This document shows positions 10,532 through 23,746 of a stretch of DNA of 64,000 bases, piece after piece. Where the stretch lies: contig JAQZDE010000069.1 of assembly GCA_037576195.1 (NCBI GenBank), positions 1 through 64,000 on the forward strand, in the 5' to 3' direction. Every line of letters starts with the position of its first letter. Positions within the stretch are counted from its first letter, which is position 1. Below the pieces are notes generated by a model, which saw only the letters and a list, made by a program, of their open reading frames with translations, had not been told where the DNA came from and made no database searches. This DNA is from Phytoseiulus persimilis (lineage: Eukaryota > Arthropoda > Arachnida > Mesostigmata > Phytoseiidae). Position numbers and translations under genes: made by a program.

Positions 10532-13500
10532 GTGAGTCTTGCCTAGGTTTAGATGAGCCAAGTCCGAGAGCAACTCTTTCCCAAGAGTTCGATCGTAGTC
10601 TCTTTGGAAGTCACTTGTCAGGTTGCGACCGGAGATGCTCTTGGATCGCGCTTTCTCGAACTTTCGAGATTCCGGTCTTCGTCGATTCGTTTTGTGTTTG
10701 TCGATGCCCTCATCGCTCACCCGTCATCCTCGAGCCGGTCCGTTTCGAAGTTCAAAGGCACAACTTGGTACCATTTTCCATCGCGAATGAATTTCCTCAA
10801 TTGATTCCGACTCGCTTCGAAGCTGAAACGATGTCAGCGATCGAGGCGATCTATGAGTTTCAATCGGAACCTGTACCGACTAGATATTTCCAGTGCTTCT
10901 GTCGCCTGCTTTGCGACAAAAGAGCTCGAATACGGAACGGAATGAAATCTGTCTTCTATCTTTGCGACACATTTTTGAAGACATTTTGCGAACTTGATGG
11001 TCGGGAGTTTTCCTCCCCCGTGCGCGGAAACTCTTTGGCGTATGGGTCGAGCTCGAGTTGCTCCGAAGTCTTGACGGCAGTCATGATTGCTTCACACGAA
11101 GCTTTTCGAAGACAGGAATCATTGTGTTTCTCATCAAATCATGCCCAATCATATTTTGGATGATTCGGAAAGAAACGAAGCTCTATCAGTTTTAGAAAAT
11201 CCAGTCCGGTCAGCGACTTGCATGGTGAGCTCTACTCAATCCACAATTTTGAGTCAGTCGAAGGAGTGTTTTGTCGTTTTTGCCGGATTTCATGGAACCA
11301 GTTTCCAGTACCCACAGTCTCCTTGAACAGAGAGCCAAGAAAAAACGATTGATCGTCACCGGAAGATGGACTGAGCATGGAAATAACACGGGAGCAAGAC
11401 GAATCGGAGCAAGATGTAACATGGAAACGATGGATGGCGGCGGGAAATCGCTCGGCTGCTTCGATTACGTCGAGATCGTTGAAGCGTTTCTCGAATCCTC
11501 GGTGTTGTCCGATACCAGTGTGATGGATGGGCTTGATTGAAGAGGTGGTTTCCGCGTGATCTGACTCTGTTATGGTTACATAATGATGGGCAAAGTGATA
11601 TCACACGTTCCCAAAGTCTATGGAGCGGAGCGCACCGCTCTAGTTCTCGTTTATCGCGCGAAACTTCAGAGCCCGGTTACAGCCTCGTGGCTTCTATCCT
11701 CACGGCGCCAACGAGGGATCTCGGCATTCCGAGAGGTGTCTCCTCTGGCGTTTGACCCCGACTAGACACTTCCCGGCGTTTTCCTCGCGAGGAGGTCTCC
11801 GTTCGCTCCGTTAGAACGTCGCAGGTATGGAGTTCGGAACTTGAAGGCCGTTCGCTCCGCGGGTCTGAATTTGAATGATACATAGCTTCCCATGGATCGC
11901 ACGGCTCATTCAAAAAGTCCTCTTCGAATCCCTGAAGTGCAGCGCATTATCAATCGCGACAACTTACCGATGGCAGCAGTTTTCAAGTTGACTGATTCCT
12001 CAGTGTTGGGAAAGCTCAAATTTTCTCATCTCCATGAGACATGACCGCCGCAGCTTTGTTGTCAACTGCGAAACTATATCTCGGCTCCTCCGTAGCTTCG
12101 CACAAAAGATCGCTCAGTAGCTCAGTAGTCACGTTGGGAAACGGTCGAATCGTGCTCGTTCTTATGACGGCCTGTTGGTCAAGTTCGTTGTTGAGTTATT
12201 CAGTAAATTAAAGGGTTTGATGTCTCGGCGATCCACAAAGTTGCAACCTGAATCACTCCGAGTCCAAGGGGAGGATCACTGTGTCGGGGAAAGCTTTGGC
12301 TGTTCGAGAGTTTCAATCGCTCCAGAATTTCAGAAACTTAATCCTTTTCGTTCAGCCAGCTCCCAAGATTTTCTGTCATGACGGCATCGGCCTTCGCAGT
12401 GGATCTAACAGCTGCACTGAACAAATAATGGTGGTGCTAAAACAACGGTCGTCGCGGTTTCGTTCGTGATTCTCGTAGGACTCTGCGCGGTTCTGGAACT
12501 TTTCACTGCTATTGATCTGGTGGCCCTCAAATTCTTGGATCGGTGGTTTCTCTCCGACGGAGGAACAAAGACTCCTGACCAGTTGAAGATCATCGCGAGC
12601 GGTTCGGTTCAGGCTTCATTGAGCAATCGATCCAGGATCTTCCTGCTTAGTGATGAGGACGCCGACCGGGTGGCCCGGAATCCAAAGGGGACCTAATCCT
12701 GATCGAGGTCTCATCAAAAGCGAGAATCAGACCGTGTAGAAGAAGGTGCCTGATCTACGACAGCTCCTGGATCCGTCGAGAACCTTCGTTGGTCAATGTC
12801 AGACGACAGCGAAGAGCGGAAGGACAAAGCGCTGAGAAGTGGGCTTTTGTAGTTTTATTTCCTGATCGGCGTGCGGAACTTAAGATCACGTCCCTTATCC
12901 GAATCGAGCTCAAAATCGAGGTTTTTGTATGGGATCCCACGAAACGTCGTCACCTCAATTTGTCAACGGCGGTTCATCAGCGAAAGCAGAAGCTGCAACC
13001 GCCAAGAGCACGGTGTTGGTAGGCGAAAACAAAAGCTTCCGTAGGAAGGTGACTATTTTCGTCAGCGAGGAGGTCAAGTGGAAGGACGACCACAAGAACA
13101 AATTTCGGACGAGGAGAACGTCAAACATTACTCGCGGTGATTCCGTGAGTGAAGTCGAGCGCAATCGCCCACGACTCTCGAGAACGCCCGGATAGCAGTT
13201 CTGAATATCGGAATGTGATCCCCTAGGGTTGACTCCATTTGATTCTGAACGGGTTTCACCCATGATCCAGAGGGGTTTGAGCCTGCTCTAGTAGCCATGA
13301 GGAATTCGGAGAACTAGAAAACAGACTGCACAATAAGCACATCGAAACTACTGTCCCAATATTCCGCTCAGTCCCTGGTGGTCGATCCGTCTTGTTTGCC
13401 CGGCCCGACTCTCTTTTTCGGAAGATATTTGTTGCATCAGAGAACTGGTACCTTAGAAGCTGGCGGAGTCTCGCAGATTATCTGCATGATTCTCCTGAAC

Positions 13501-16500
13501 TGCTGGAATTTCTGGACGCGATCCGAAACCTCCTCATGTGATTGAGGACTCGGGTTCCCAGAACTGTTCCACGGATTGATGACGTCGATATAGAGTCAGC
13601 TCAACCCACCGCCAAGTGAAGGTTCAACCGGGTGAAGTTCATTCACTCGGCGTCGAATGCGTTCGCCGCCAGTTCATTCAGGCGATCGCTCTGCCTGAAG
13701 TCCTATGTCGCTTGGTCCGAATGACGAATTCCAAGTATTATATCGGAAGCTCTGTCGTGCGCGTGAGAGCTGAAATGCGGCCATCACGGAGTCGCAAACG
13801 AAATGTAAATAGCTGTGTATGTGTGCATGATGGAAGAATTCATGCCGAAAAGGATTGTTGAAGTTTTGGTTGTTTGACGATTCATTGGTCCGATGCGTTT
13901 GCGCGCGCATTGTTCGGAAGTGAGTCGGATCCTTTGCCAAGTTCTGTCTTCTCCCGCTCCGTCCAACCTCGATGGAGGTCGCGGCGACGGGACAGCGAGA
14001 TCGCAGATCTGGGACGGCGTTCAGTGTTTCCGCAGTCTCAACGTGTGTTGATCCGTTTCCGTTGTGGGAACGGAGTTCCCGATCGACTTCTCAACCTCGG
14101 GTCTGACAATGAGTGGATAGAAGCTGTGGAGAGAACGGGAACAATGCTGAACAGTTGATTACGCGGTCCGTTCGCCGCTCAGCTCCGGGAAACTCGCAGC
14201 AATTTCATTCGACTCACTCGATACCATTCGTACATCCGTTGTCAAACGCATCGAAGTCTTTCATTTAGGTTCATCGGCCTCCACCAGTATTTGATGTACG
14301 CGATGCGGAGGAAAGCTCAATGACAACGGTCGATGAGTTGTTGGCTCGTTCTCTCCAAGCCTACCTTCGATGAGGATTGAGCAAGATCAGCGGCGAGTTC
14401 AAGTTCAATGTCACGAATTGACCGCTCATCAGTCGAGTCGATCTGACGGAATGCGCCGTCGAACACGCTGATTCCGCGACGTGAATAAACTGTTCAGAAA
14501 ATTGTCATCAGACGATGGCCGCCGGTTACGCCACCATGAACGGGGAGATCGTATCTATATCGCTTCGAGCGTTGGTTACACCTAGTGGACGGTTTGCGCT
14601 CGCGTTTCTCTTCCGTGGCGATGTCACCGAGAAAACGAGCCTGTGTAGGCGTTGAATGGTAAGCTTCACCATTATTCAAACCCCGCCAGAGAACAAATCG
14701 TTTACGCTGAGCTGTTTGTTGTCCGGAGCACGCGCGCGCTATTATGTAGTAGGTTGAATCATTCAAGACGGAGGGATGCGCACTGCGCCCACGCCAACAA
14801 CCACTTCCGACGCCTACAGGACAAAGTGCACCGAGAGCTTTCGTCACATTTCCATTTGTCGTTAGGTTATGATTTATCCATGCCTTCACGAAGGAAAAAT
14901 AAGAAACACGTCATTCGGCTGCGCTCATGTTTCGCAGCCCACTTTACACTGTTCGGAGTTCCGACTCATGACGTTGAACCGCGATATGGAAGCGAAATTT
15001 TCGTTCAACACCGGGTTCTGTCAGTCCTGCGATCCGCAGCGGGATGCCCTGCCCAGGGGTCCCGACAGTTCGCCAATGGAGCAGACAAAGATCACTTGAG
15101 AGCGATTCTGTGCCCGCGCATTTTTCCTGTTACATCAGACTGAATTCTGTGTATCAATGCCTCGTCCAACGAAACAGCGCGATGATCCTCCAAGTTGTTT
15201 CAGACGATCGGAGAGTCGTTGTCTGCTGCCTCTCGTGTTCCTTTCGTCATCAGACCTCCATCCTTTGGCTTGTGTCTCAAATCGAAACCTCACATCGGCC
15301 ACAAAAATACAGGGAGAACCCCAAGTTCTTGCGAATCCTCCAACTCCAGTTCTTCTTTGAAAATTTAGTATCTCGACCGTCGCTACATACAAACATGCAG
15401 GGGTTCGATCCAAAGTTTATTTGGTGAACTGTTACCTTCTCGGAAAAATTCCAAAGCCCACATCTTCGCTCAAGAGTCTTGGATTCGTGTCCGTTATTTC
15501 GGCCATCGTTCGCCTTCTCATGGCACGGCGCGTTGACATAGGGCTCGAGCCTGAAGCATAAGGCGAAAGAATTTCATTTTCATCCGAATTCTCCCCCGAT
15601 CGAGGCCAGATCAGACGAAAGGAAGAGAAACGAAAGGGACATCCATTCAGGTGCAGGTCTGTTTCTGGGACCTTCTTTCTTCCATTCATTTCTGGGTTAT
15701 GGGTCGCCGAACAGCGGGACTCCGCGACGGATGGCAAGGACCCTGGGATTCAGATCCACTGATGGTGATCACTTCTTCGTCGTCGACGTCGTCTATGGAC
15801 GTTACCAACGGAGATGAAGGGATGAGACTATGAGATGAGGCAGATTAGCTTGAGGAATGGTTCCAGATCATCGCGTTTCCTTCGCGGTGCTGATGACGAC
15901 TTCTCACGTTTCAGTCCCTCTTCCACAATCCGCGAACACTTTATCACTATGTGCGCCGACTTGGGAGCCTAGATTCATGTCGCAGAGGATCCAGTTCGAA
16001 AAGGACGTGAAGCGGTGTCAGAGCCTTCAAAAACTAGGGCTGATCCTGAATTGACATACTGTCCGTCGGGACCCATATGCTCTCTTTGAAATGATGAGAG
16101 CTCCGATGCATCGAAGCTGAGATGATTGGATTCGTGCACCAGCGATTGTTCGCATTATCGTTTCATTCCACGTCGCGACCGTCAACTCGGAGAGTCACGG
16201 GAAGTCTTCGGTTTTTGAGTGTTAGGCAACACATTGGGTCTTGTGATAAGTCGCCCATAATAGATGAGTTCTTCGCTGATTGCTCCAGGCGCTCCGCCGA
16301 TTCTTTCCTCTCCTTGGTTGCATTGTTATTTCATTCAGATAGCTCGGCGCATTACGTCATGGATTTGATTTATGCTCTCATGACGGGAAGCATTTAAATA
16401 CTGGATTTGGATTCTCGATGGAAATTTAAGCACGTCCAATCGATGGCCTGTGTCGTGAGGCAGTTATTGTTTGACTTTCCACGAAAGTTCATGTACCAGG

Positions 16501-17881
16501 TATTCACGAATTGGAGCGCATGGCCGTCCCCTAATCGATCCTCCCGAGCAAGCTCGTCTGTTGGAGCGTACCCTAACATCAGCGAGGATGCGGTTCCTGG
16601 CATCTGTTGCCTCCATTTCCGGTAACTCTGCCGTTTATAACTTGGATGGAACTGTGGATCCTCGACGGTGTTTTCCCGGAAAATGGTCGAATCTGACCAT
16701 CAGCATCTAGGGGGAACATCGTCGTCAAAATCATGAAACTGAACTTCTGTTACCGCCAAGCACTTGTTGCACTTCCGATGAGGATCCACGCATTTGTCAA
16801 CTACCAGTCCGGAGTTGACTGTTTCCCAAACTGACGTCTGATTTATGTTCGACTCCGGCATCCACTGTCTGGTCCCACGGAATATCTGGTTTCTGGGAGT
16901 CTCTGAAGAACACCGAAGAGACAAACTTCCTGTGAGATGGTACCGAGGAAGAACGGCGTGAGAGCCAAATTGACCCATTTTCTTAAAAAAAAAAACGGCC
17001 AAACGTTCGACCTCTTCTTTGTTTCGGATTCGGATTCTTGCTTGGCGTTTGGGCATCTCAATAAATCTGTGTTCCAAGGGCCCAAGAGCAAGACTGTGCT
17101 TAGTTCACAGTTGCCTTCGGCTGTTCCGAGGACGGAACTGAGAAACCATCGATAACGTCGGATCAGAGCCTCATGGTTTCGATGATGGAGACACATCCGC
17201 CCCACTCGAGATTTCGTCTTAGTCATTGTGGCTGGGCAGGCCGTTTCGAAATTCAGTCGAACTCATCGGAGTAATCGAAAGATTCTCTTCCGGCAAAGGC
17301 CTCCATTGGGATGCTCAAACCCACTCGCCGACAACAACGCTGGAATGAATTTTGCGAGTGAGAAAAGGCTCAGATTTCATTACGAGAAATAGCTTATCAG
17401 GGCGGATTGAAATTTTGAAAACAGCTTGATGAGCAGGGACTACGCGCCGACGCTTAGAAGACCGTAAGAAACTTCCAACATATAACTCCTCTTACTGAAA
17501 TAACTTCCAGTCACCCGCTACCATAATCCAGTCTTCGTTTAAAGGGAGCCCCTCCACGATCCCAGATTGCGACGTATTTTCATAATCATTCAGCTAATTT
17601 TCCGAAGGAAACGCTTCGTTCCACTGAGTCGTGCGAGCTCCAGTATATTCGAACGTGACTTAGGGTCCGCTGGACGTCGTGAAAGCCGGAATACTTCGTC
17701 GTTAAAACTCTTCTGAATTCTCCCATCTCAATCAGTCGACATTCGTGTAGAACAATGGGCGTGAATCACCCGATATTCATGAGAGGGACCCCGTGTGCTT
17801 CAAGAGACAAACGATGCCGCGCGGCGGTGGCCAGATCAAGAATATCATCGACAACCGCTGATCGGGTCACTGGTCTTCCAG
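10532..17881. other. Probable large first intron, no supported gene
   Basis: If the 10507 exon is real, this is intron 1 of the ABRA-like gene. Otherwise it is intergenic. Many short frames exist on both strands, and the 218-codon one running through the 10507 exon is probably intron read-through by chance. I see no domain, RNA gene or clear transposon end here. Confidence 0.4.
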
Positions 17882-20800
17882 GTATGCTCCACGGTCATGA
17901 CACGGGCACCGTGTCAGCCAGAGTCGTGGATCCAAGAATGAACATGAAGGGCAAGGTGGCGATGTGGCAACAGAAAGCCGACAACCACGCGGAGAAACAA
18001 AAGTATAATTTTTTCTCCGATAAGGACGGATGCGGCGTCAAGCGGGTAAGTTTTTCTTGACAACGTTGTCACAGATCTGAAAGCACTGCATCATGAAAGA
18101 TGCACCTAGACATCATTGTGAACAGAGTGGCGTTTTTGTTCGCACTCTTCGTCTTGCACAATGAGAAGAACCACATTTGTATAATGATGCAAGCTTGAAC
18201 TTCGGATTCCATCGATTGTGCTACCGGAATTATTTTGATTCTCAGGTCATCGACAAAAATGATCCGAACTATGGACGCCCTGAGGCTGGATCCAAAACAG
18301 ATCTCCGCGGTCAGAAAGCACAGCGAGAGATTCTCAAAGAGGTTCGAGAGCTCTGCGAAATCATCGACGAAGTCGGCTACCACAAAAAAGACGGAACCGT
18401 CATCATCAAGTTCGGTCAACTGTTCGATGTAAGTTCATCGGAGTTCGAGGTGAAAACTTCCGCGCCTAACTTCCCTGCAACGGTTTTCCTGACAACTCCC
18501 GGCTCAGCGAGGAATCAAACTTGCTGATAAAGCTTCTCCGATCGCGCGATGATATGAATCTAGTAGCTTCCAGCATGTTCTCAGCATCTGATACGGCGGA
18601 ACTCATGCACTTCCGACAGCCCGCTAATAAGGTTCGACACAGTATCTAAAAGCTGGCGCTCGCAAAACTTGGGCGCCGGGGCTGAAGGAGTCGATTGAAA
18701 CTTGAAGATTTCGTTCCCGCTCCTTTTCTCATCCGAGCTGTGTAAGCTAAGTCAAATGATTTGCGTCATCCTCCCGAATGCTTCTCAACGGAACCGTGAG
18801 AGCTGGGGGATCGACAGTAAACGAGCTGCCTCAACTTAGCAACTATTTGCCAGAGGAATATGTAGAGCGATGGAAGGGAACGACACAGAGCCATACACAA
18901 CGTTTAACACCCGAGCTGCCCCAAGCGGCTGTGGCCGACGCTACTGTTGAATAAAGTGTGACGAAGTGACGTCACAACAACGTAGCCACAGATACAGGTG
19001 AACACACTGTAAGTAACTAAGTTACGGGCCCGCTTTGGCTTGATGCCTGACTAAACGACGAGTAGGGCAGCGAACTACTTTAATAGCTCACTTGCCTGCT
19101 CCGAATAACTCCGCAAGCGCTAAATTTAACGCGTTCTGGGGCGGCCCAACACCACGGGTTAGATAATAGAATGAAATTTCTCTCTTCAAGTGGCTCTCCG
19201 ATGCTCTGCAACAGCCACGAGCGAGGAATATCTCGCTTCCTCTTCGCGCTGTCACCTCGATTCAACGCTATCAGCTTTTCGGGTGCCAGATGCCGTGGAA
19301 CGGTGGCCGCGAAAGGATCCCAAGATCCGCGGCATTCCGGAGGCGCCGTGAGGGTTGATCGCTGGAACGAAATTCTTCCGCCTCAGTTTCTGAGGTTTAT
19401 GCGTGGAGACATTTCGCGACGCCTTCGGCTCTCCATAGGAGCCGCGATCGCGGGAAAGCTGAATTCTGTCGGAGCCCCACCGCGTCAAATTCATTTGGAT
19501 GTTCTGTTCCAGAGGTGGCAGCAGCTGCAACAAAGCTTCTGTTCGTGATTTATGAATCAGGGCGACAGTTACTTCCGCCGCTTGAGAGCAGCCGGGCCCC
19601 GCTGGACGCAAAATTTATTATCGATAGAAGCGTGGAAAGGCATACCGTCTTCCTTTTCCTCGATCACTCTCATCGTTTCTCCGTTGCTTCTCTGTCATTA
19701 TTGGCCCGTCGGCCGTTCCGATCGTTGTTCCGATCGACTGTTTTTCGGCGCTCTCTTCGCGGACGACGTCCATAGTCAAAGTGCAAAACAATACCGACCA
19801 GCCCACTACGCGACGTCAAACTGATTAACCCGATTTTCCATCGCTTCCTGAAGCACAGGAAAGCGCTTCGACTTCTGTGCGGCGTTCTCAGCTCGGGAGG
19901 GAACGTTTTTGTTCTTGGGAGCGATTGCAGATGATTTCCGGACGGCTTTGTAAGCGTCAAAAGTCCAATTTTCGCCTGCAGTTCCCGAGAGCACGATTGG
20001 AGACCAAGTGCCTGCCTCCGAGAACACCACTCGATAAGGATGAAACAGGAAAGCGGGCTCAGATGAGGCGTTATAGTGCGCCCGTTCTGGACTGCATGCG
20101 ATCGCACAACCCGCGCATAGAAAGTTTGGTAATGGGGACACCGACATTGTTTCGGTATTACCGAGCAAACGCAGCGTATTTCAAGGTGCATTGAAAATTC
20201 AGCATTCTGATTTCGCTGTACTGATAACTCCGAACTGAAAACAACGCGTCTGTGCTCGCAGGGGTTTCGGCTCCGCGGCTGGATTCGGAAGACTGGAAGG
20301 TCCCGAATGATTTCCCACCTGGCGAGGCTGCGGGATTTTCTTCCTGCGCAGAGATCTTCGACAGGTCGATGATCTCCCAGGTCTCCCGATGAGTTTACAC
20401 CACGCCGTTGGAATTTCCAACGTTACCGGAACTGTTCGTCGCTGAATTCCTCTGTGGGTTCGATCGTCACCGCTGGTTGTTCTATCAAATCGAGAACTAC
20501 TTCCATACTGAAGCGGAGCCAGTAGACGGCGTATTTCTGTCCACTTTTCCACGGGCCGTCGGCTATTGTTTTCGCTGCTTTCAACAGTAGTGATAATGTA
20601 ACTCCGTCCGTGCAGAGTGAGAGCTTGGGTCGACGATGTGAAGTTCAATCGAAAGAAGAAAGGAAGAGAAGGAGTAAAAACGTATCCGATGAATAATGAA
20701 TGCTTTCGCATCAGAAGAAACATCTATTCAAAGTGTGGACAGACACCGCCTTTGTTGGACACGCGTAGCTCTTTTCTTGCTTCGACTGTTGCACAATTTG

Positions 20801-22191
20801 CAAAACGGCCTTGTACAGATTTAAAACATCTGCTTTCTAGATCTGGCGGCTTCTTCCAACGCTTTGTTTGACATCACACGCACACTCGGGCTCGCGAAAG
20901 GAGCATAAATAACGAGCCAAACGGAGACAGGGGTACGATTTGCTGACTACGGCACGCAAGGGAGAAGCTGGGCGAGATCCTTCTCCGCCTGAGCGCACAT
21001 TCGCCTGAGCGCACAGGCGAGCGGCGTCTTGAGATTCAAGCAATGCTACGCAAGCTCACTGTGATCGTAGGAGACCGCTTCGCCTCTGAAGAGAAGGGCT
21101 CGAGACAGACAGTATTGCTCCGCGAATATGCTGCGGGAACAGATCGTCACTTCGGTCGTCGCCGATCGCACGATTCTGACTGGGTAGCTTGAGTGAACGA
21201 AGGATCTAAACAAAGGTCGGAGAAGTATTCAGAAAGTTCTCTGACGTTTGAGTCCGGCCTTCCTGACGCGGTTGTCAACCGGTTGTTCAAAGGTTAGCTA
21301 TTGGAATCCTCGACGTCGTTCTAGGAGCTCCGACCGTTGCCACAATGCATCATTACCCGTTCGACAGTCGACGAAAAACGCCTCAGAAAACTTCAGCTGC
21401 TTTCACGTCGAGTGGGAGCATTTTGCTCCACGGCCCGTACTTTCTTTCCTAAATCGCGGAGTTTTTCGTTCACGCATTCCGATCTTCCCTCGTCGCAGTA
21501 GTTTTGTTTTCCACAGTTGTGCCCACAACAATAGCGCGTTGTCGAGAACAATGATGGTCTGAACAATTTGCCACGGGAGACTCTTCTCGCGTTAATTAGT
21601 TTCGAATGTTCGTCGATGCGAAAATTGTTTGACAACGGTCGTGTCCCGTTACGCACACCCATCGAGGGATGGTTCGATTGCTCACTTTGACGCTCACTAC
21701 GTCGTGCATGATACGAACCCCATCCACACTTGAGCGTTTGCACGACCCTTCGAAAAAACCCTTCAAGGCGGTCCGATTCCCACTCTATCCACCTGTCGCA
21801 CAAGAATCATTCTCTAGGTTTCTCGCGGTGAGGGAGGGAGAGAGATAGGTTCGGAGTTCCGAGCTCGAATTCATTGAAGTTTACGAGGGTTCGACCCCGT
21901 CGACTGGCTACCGAAAACGAATCCAAATAGCAAAGAAAGGCAATTCGTTTGCAGTTGTGGACCGTCATCTCCGACAAACTTGTCGGCACCATGCTCCGCG
22001 CACGGAAGAAAGGTCTCATCGATTTCGAAGGCGAAATGCTGTTCCAGAGAAGAGATGATGACGTCATCGTGAGCTTGGTCAAAGACATGAGCGAAGTCAA
22101 CGAAATGTTCAACTACACCGGGCCTCGGATGAAACTCGGTCACGTAAGACGTCAGATCGAAGCTGAGCTCCCTCAGCACTTGCTCGACTGA
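17882..22191 (+). CDS. Actin-binding Rho-activating protein (costars domain), proximal-end isoform
   Basis: Exons 17882-18045, 18246-18428 and 21955-22191, with phases 1, 0 and 0. The product matches ABRA/STARS. A basic linker (VAMWQQKADNHAEKQ, then NPFSD-like NFFSDKD) leads to the costars domain, with YGRPEAGSKTDLRGQKAQRE, then EIIDEVGYHKKDGTVI, FGQLFD and the C-terminal half SDKLVGTMLRARKKGLIDFE. In vertebrate muscle ABRA binds actin and promotes Rho/SRF signalling; costars proteins more widely act on the actin cytoskeleton. This isoform uses the first of two homologous last exons and ends about 20 residues after FNYTGPR. The N-terminus is uncertain: the frame is open back to an ATG at 17755, but 17882 also follows a good acceptor and fits the short exon at 10507, which would give 202 aa. 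Confidence 0.8.
18429..21954. other. Intron of the ABRA-like gene
   Basis: A 3.5-kb intron between a GTAAGT donor and the acceptor cgtttgcag. Open frames on both strands (for example minus 20168-19806) have no recognisable domain. No nested gene is supported. Confidence 0.6.
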
Positions 22192-22380
22192 AATGGTTCG
22201 ACTGGGGGGTCTGCATCTTCCTCCCTCTCACCGGGACAGGTCACGGAGACATCACCTACAATCGGCTCGCTATAGGGTCCCGGACGGCGAAGATCTGTGA
22301 GAACTCACACCCGACGAACGGGCGAATGAATCCGACGTCTACGGGACCGTTAGATGCAGCCACTCGCTTATGCTGTAAAT

Positions 22381-22460
22381 AATAAAGCCATATTTTGTAC
22401 AGAAGTCGACCCGATGTAAAATACATATCATGAAATGGAACAATAGACTCATTGAATAAA
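22381..22460 (+). promoter_or_regulatory. Poly(A) signals after the proximal ABRA last exon
   Basis: AATAAA at 22381-22386 and again at 22455-22460, about 190 and 265 bases past the stop at 22191 and before the distal last exon. Confidence 0.65.
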
Positions 22461-22890
22461 AACGGAAGACATGGCGAGACGGAGTGTTGTAATTCCATTC
22501 CTCTGGCGTTGGTCTTTGCTCGTTCTGGAAATTTTCGACTGAAAGGCTGAATTCACTGAAGAGCTCCAATTGTTCCACGCCAAGAGGAAACGACAATGAC
22601 TGATTCATGCGTAAGGCAAACTGCTTCTCGCTTGTGAGCGTTAACTGATGGCTATCCTCACCTTTTCTGCTGGCGACTTATACTTTTGGACCTGCGCTTG
22701 TTCTCACGGCTGAATGTGATGCCTGCCCTCGCGCTTCCACAAGATCCCGTCTGTTGAGAAAACACAGAACAGTTTCTCAGATGTAAAACCCTGTGACTTT
22801 GTACTCATCTATCGTATTATCAATACCCGGGCGAAAGCTGGATAGCAGATCTTCTCAACCTTCTCCCCGTTTCAAACACTCTGCTTGCAG

Positions 22891-23100
22891 CTCTACACTG
22901 TGATCTCTGACAAGCTGGTCGGCAACCTGCTCAGAGCTCGCAAAAGGGGACTCATCGATTTCGAGGGCGAAATCCTATACCAGAGACGCGACGACAACGT
23001 GCCAATCGTCCTCTTGAAGCCGATGGACGAAGTCAATCGATGCTTTGGCTATGATGGGCCCCGAGTAGTTCACTTCCGTCGCGACGGCGAAGAGTTTTAG
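22891..23100 (+). CDS. Alternative last exon of the ABRA/costars gene
   Basis: This is a second version of the final costars exon, with acceptor cttgcag before 22891, entered in phase 0 like the exon at 21955. It encodes YTVISDKLVGNLLRARKRGL and so on for 69 residues. It parallels the first version (WTVISDKLVGTMLRARKKGL) almost residue for residue through about FGYDGPR, then ends with a different short tail. Spliced from the donor at 18428 it completes the same domain, with its own poly(A) signal at 23364. The two exons therefore look like tandemly duplicated, mutually exclusive terminal exons. Which one is used in which tissue cannot be told from sequence. Confidence 0.8.
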   Translation, partial: LYTVISDKLVGNLLRARKRGLIDFEGEILYQRRDDNVPIVLLKPMDEVNRCFGYDGPRVVHFRRDGEEF

Positions 23101-23746
23101 GACCCTGACTGCAAGCATCCTCTCCTGCGGAGCTCGACCGAGGATACGATACAACCGCTCCTCGTTTTTCTGAATGTTCTCTTCATCTGTGTGGGGCGGT
23201 TCAATTATTCCTGAGCACCCTCGATTCGAAGCGACCGCGAAGCAGGCTTCTCCACCTCGAAACTCGAAGGCGACGTATCGTTGGCTTTCGAAATCGAGTG
23301 CGGCGTCCGTGACCGAGCTCATCATGCCTTCCGACTATACTGATACACGAGGGCGCATTCTCGAATAAAAGTCCGAAGAATCGAATATGTTCCGGTCTAG
23401 GAATGATCTGGAAGCTGAATTGATGTCCCAGTATCTATCGCGGCATCGCTCAACCATGGAAGACCTCCGCTGCTTACTTCACAAAACTAGTGATGCCCGT
23501 TTCTATTTATTCATCTGCGGATCCGTTCTACCATTGATGAAAACTAGTCCCTTCCTATCAGCTTTGTCGAGATGACTGCAACTTCTGAAAGTTCGCCTCC
23601 TACCAGGTTTCCGTAGGAGCTTCGTCGAGAACTACAAACTGCGCTCAAATAAATATTTACAGTAGAGATACACATGAAACATCAGAGGTTTGTAGCATCG
23701 TGAAGAAGAAACCACTGGATGTGAGTCGAATATAGTCGTCAGTTCA
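23101..23746. other. Convergent 3' flanks of ABRA-like and NPAT-like genes
   Basis: This holds the distal ABRA 3' UTR and, on the minus strand, the probable NPAT 3' UTR. A minus-strand AATAAA (tttatt) lies near 23505. No other gene is seen. Confidence 0.45.
23364..23369 (+). promoter_or_regulatory. Poly(A) signal after the distal ABRA last exon
   Basis: AATAAA about 265 bases past the stop at 23100, giving the second terminal exon its own 3' end. Confidence 0.6.

Noticed and set aside
10507..11163. 218-codon plus-strand open frame
   Set aside because: Only the first 25 bases look like an exon, ending at a strong GTGAGT donor. The rest is probably intron that happens to be open.
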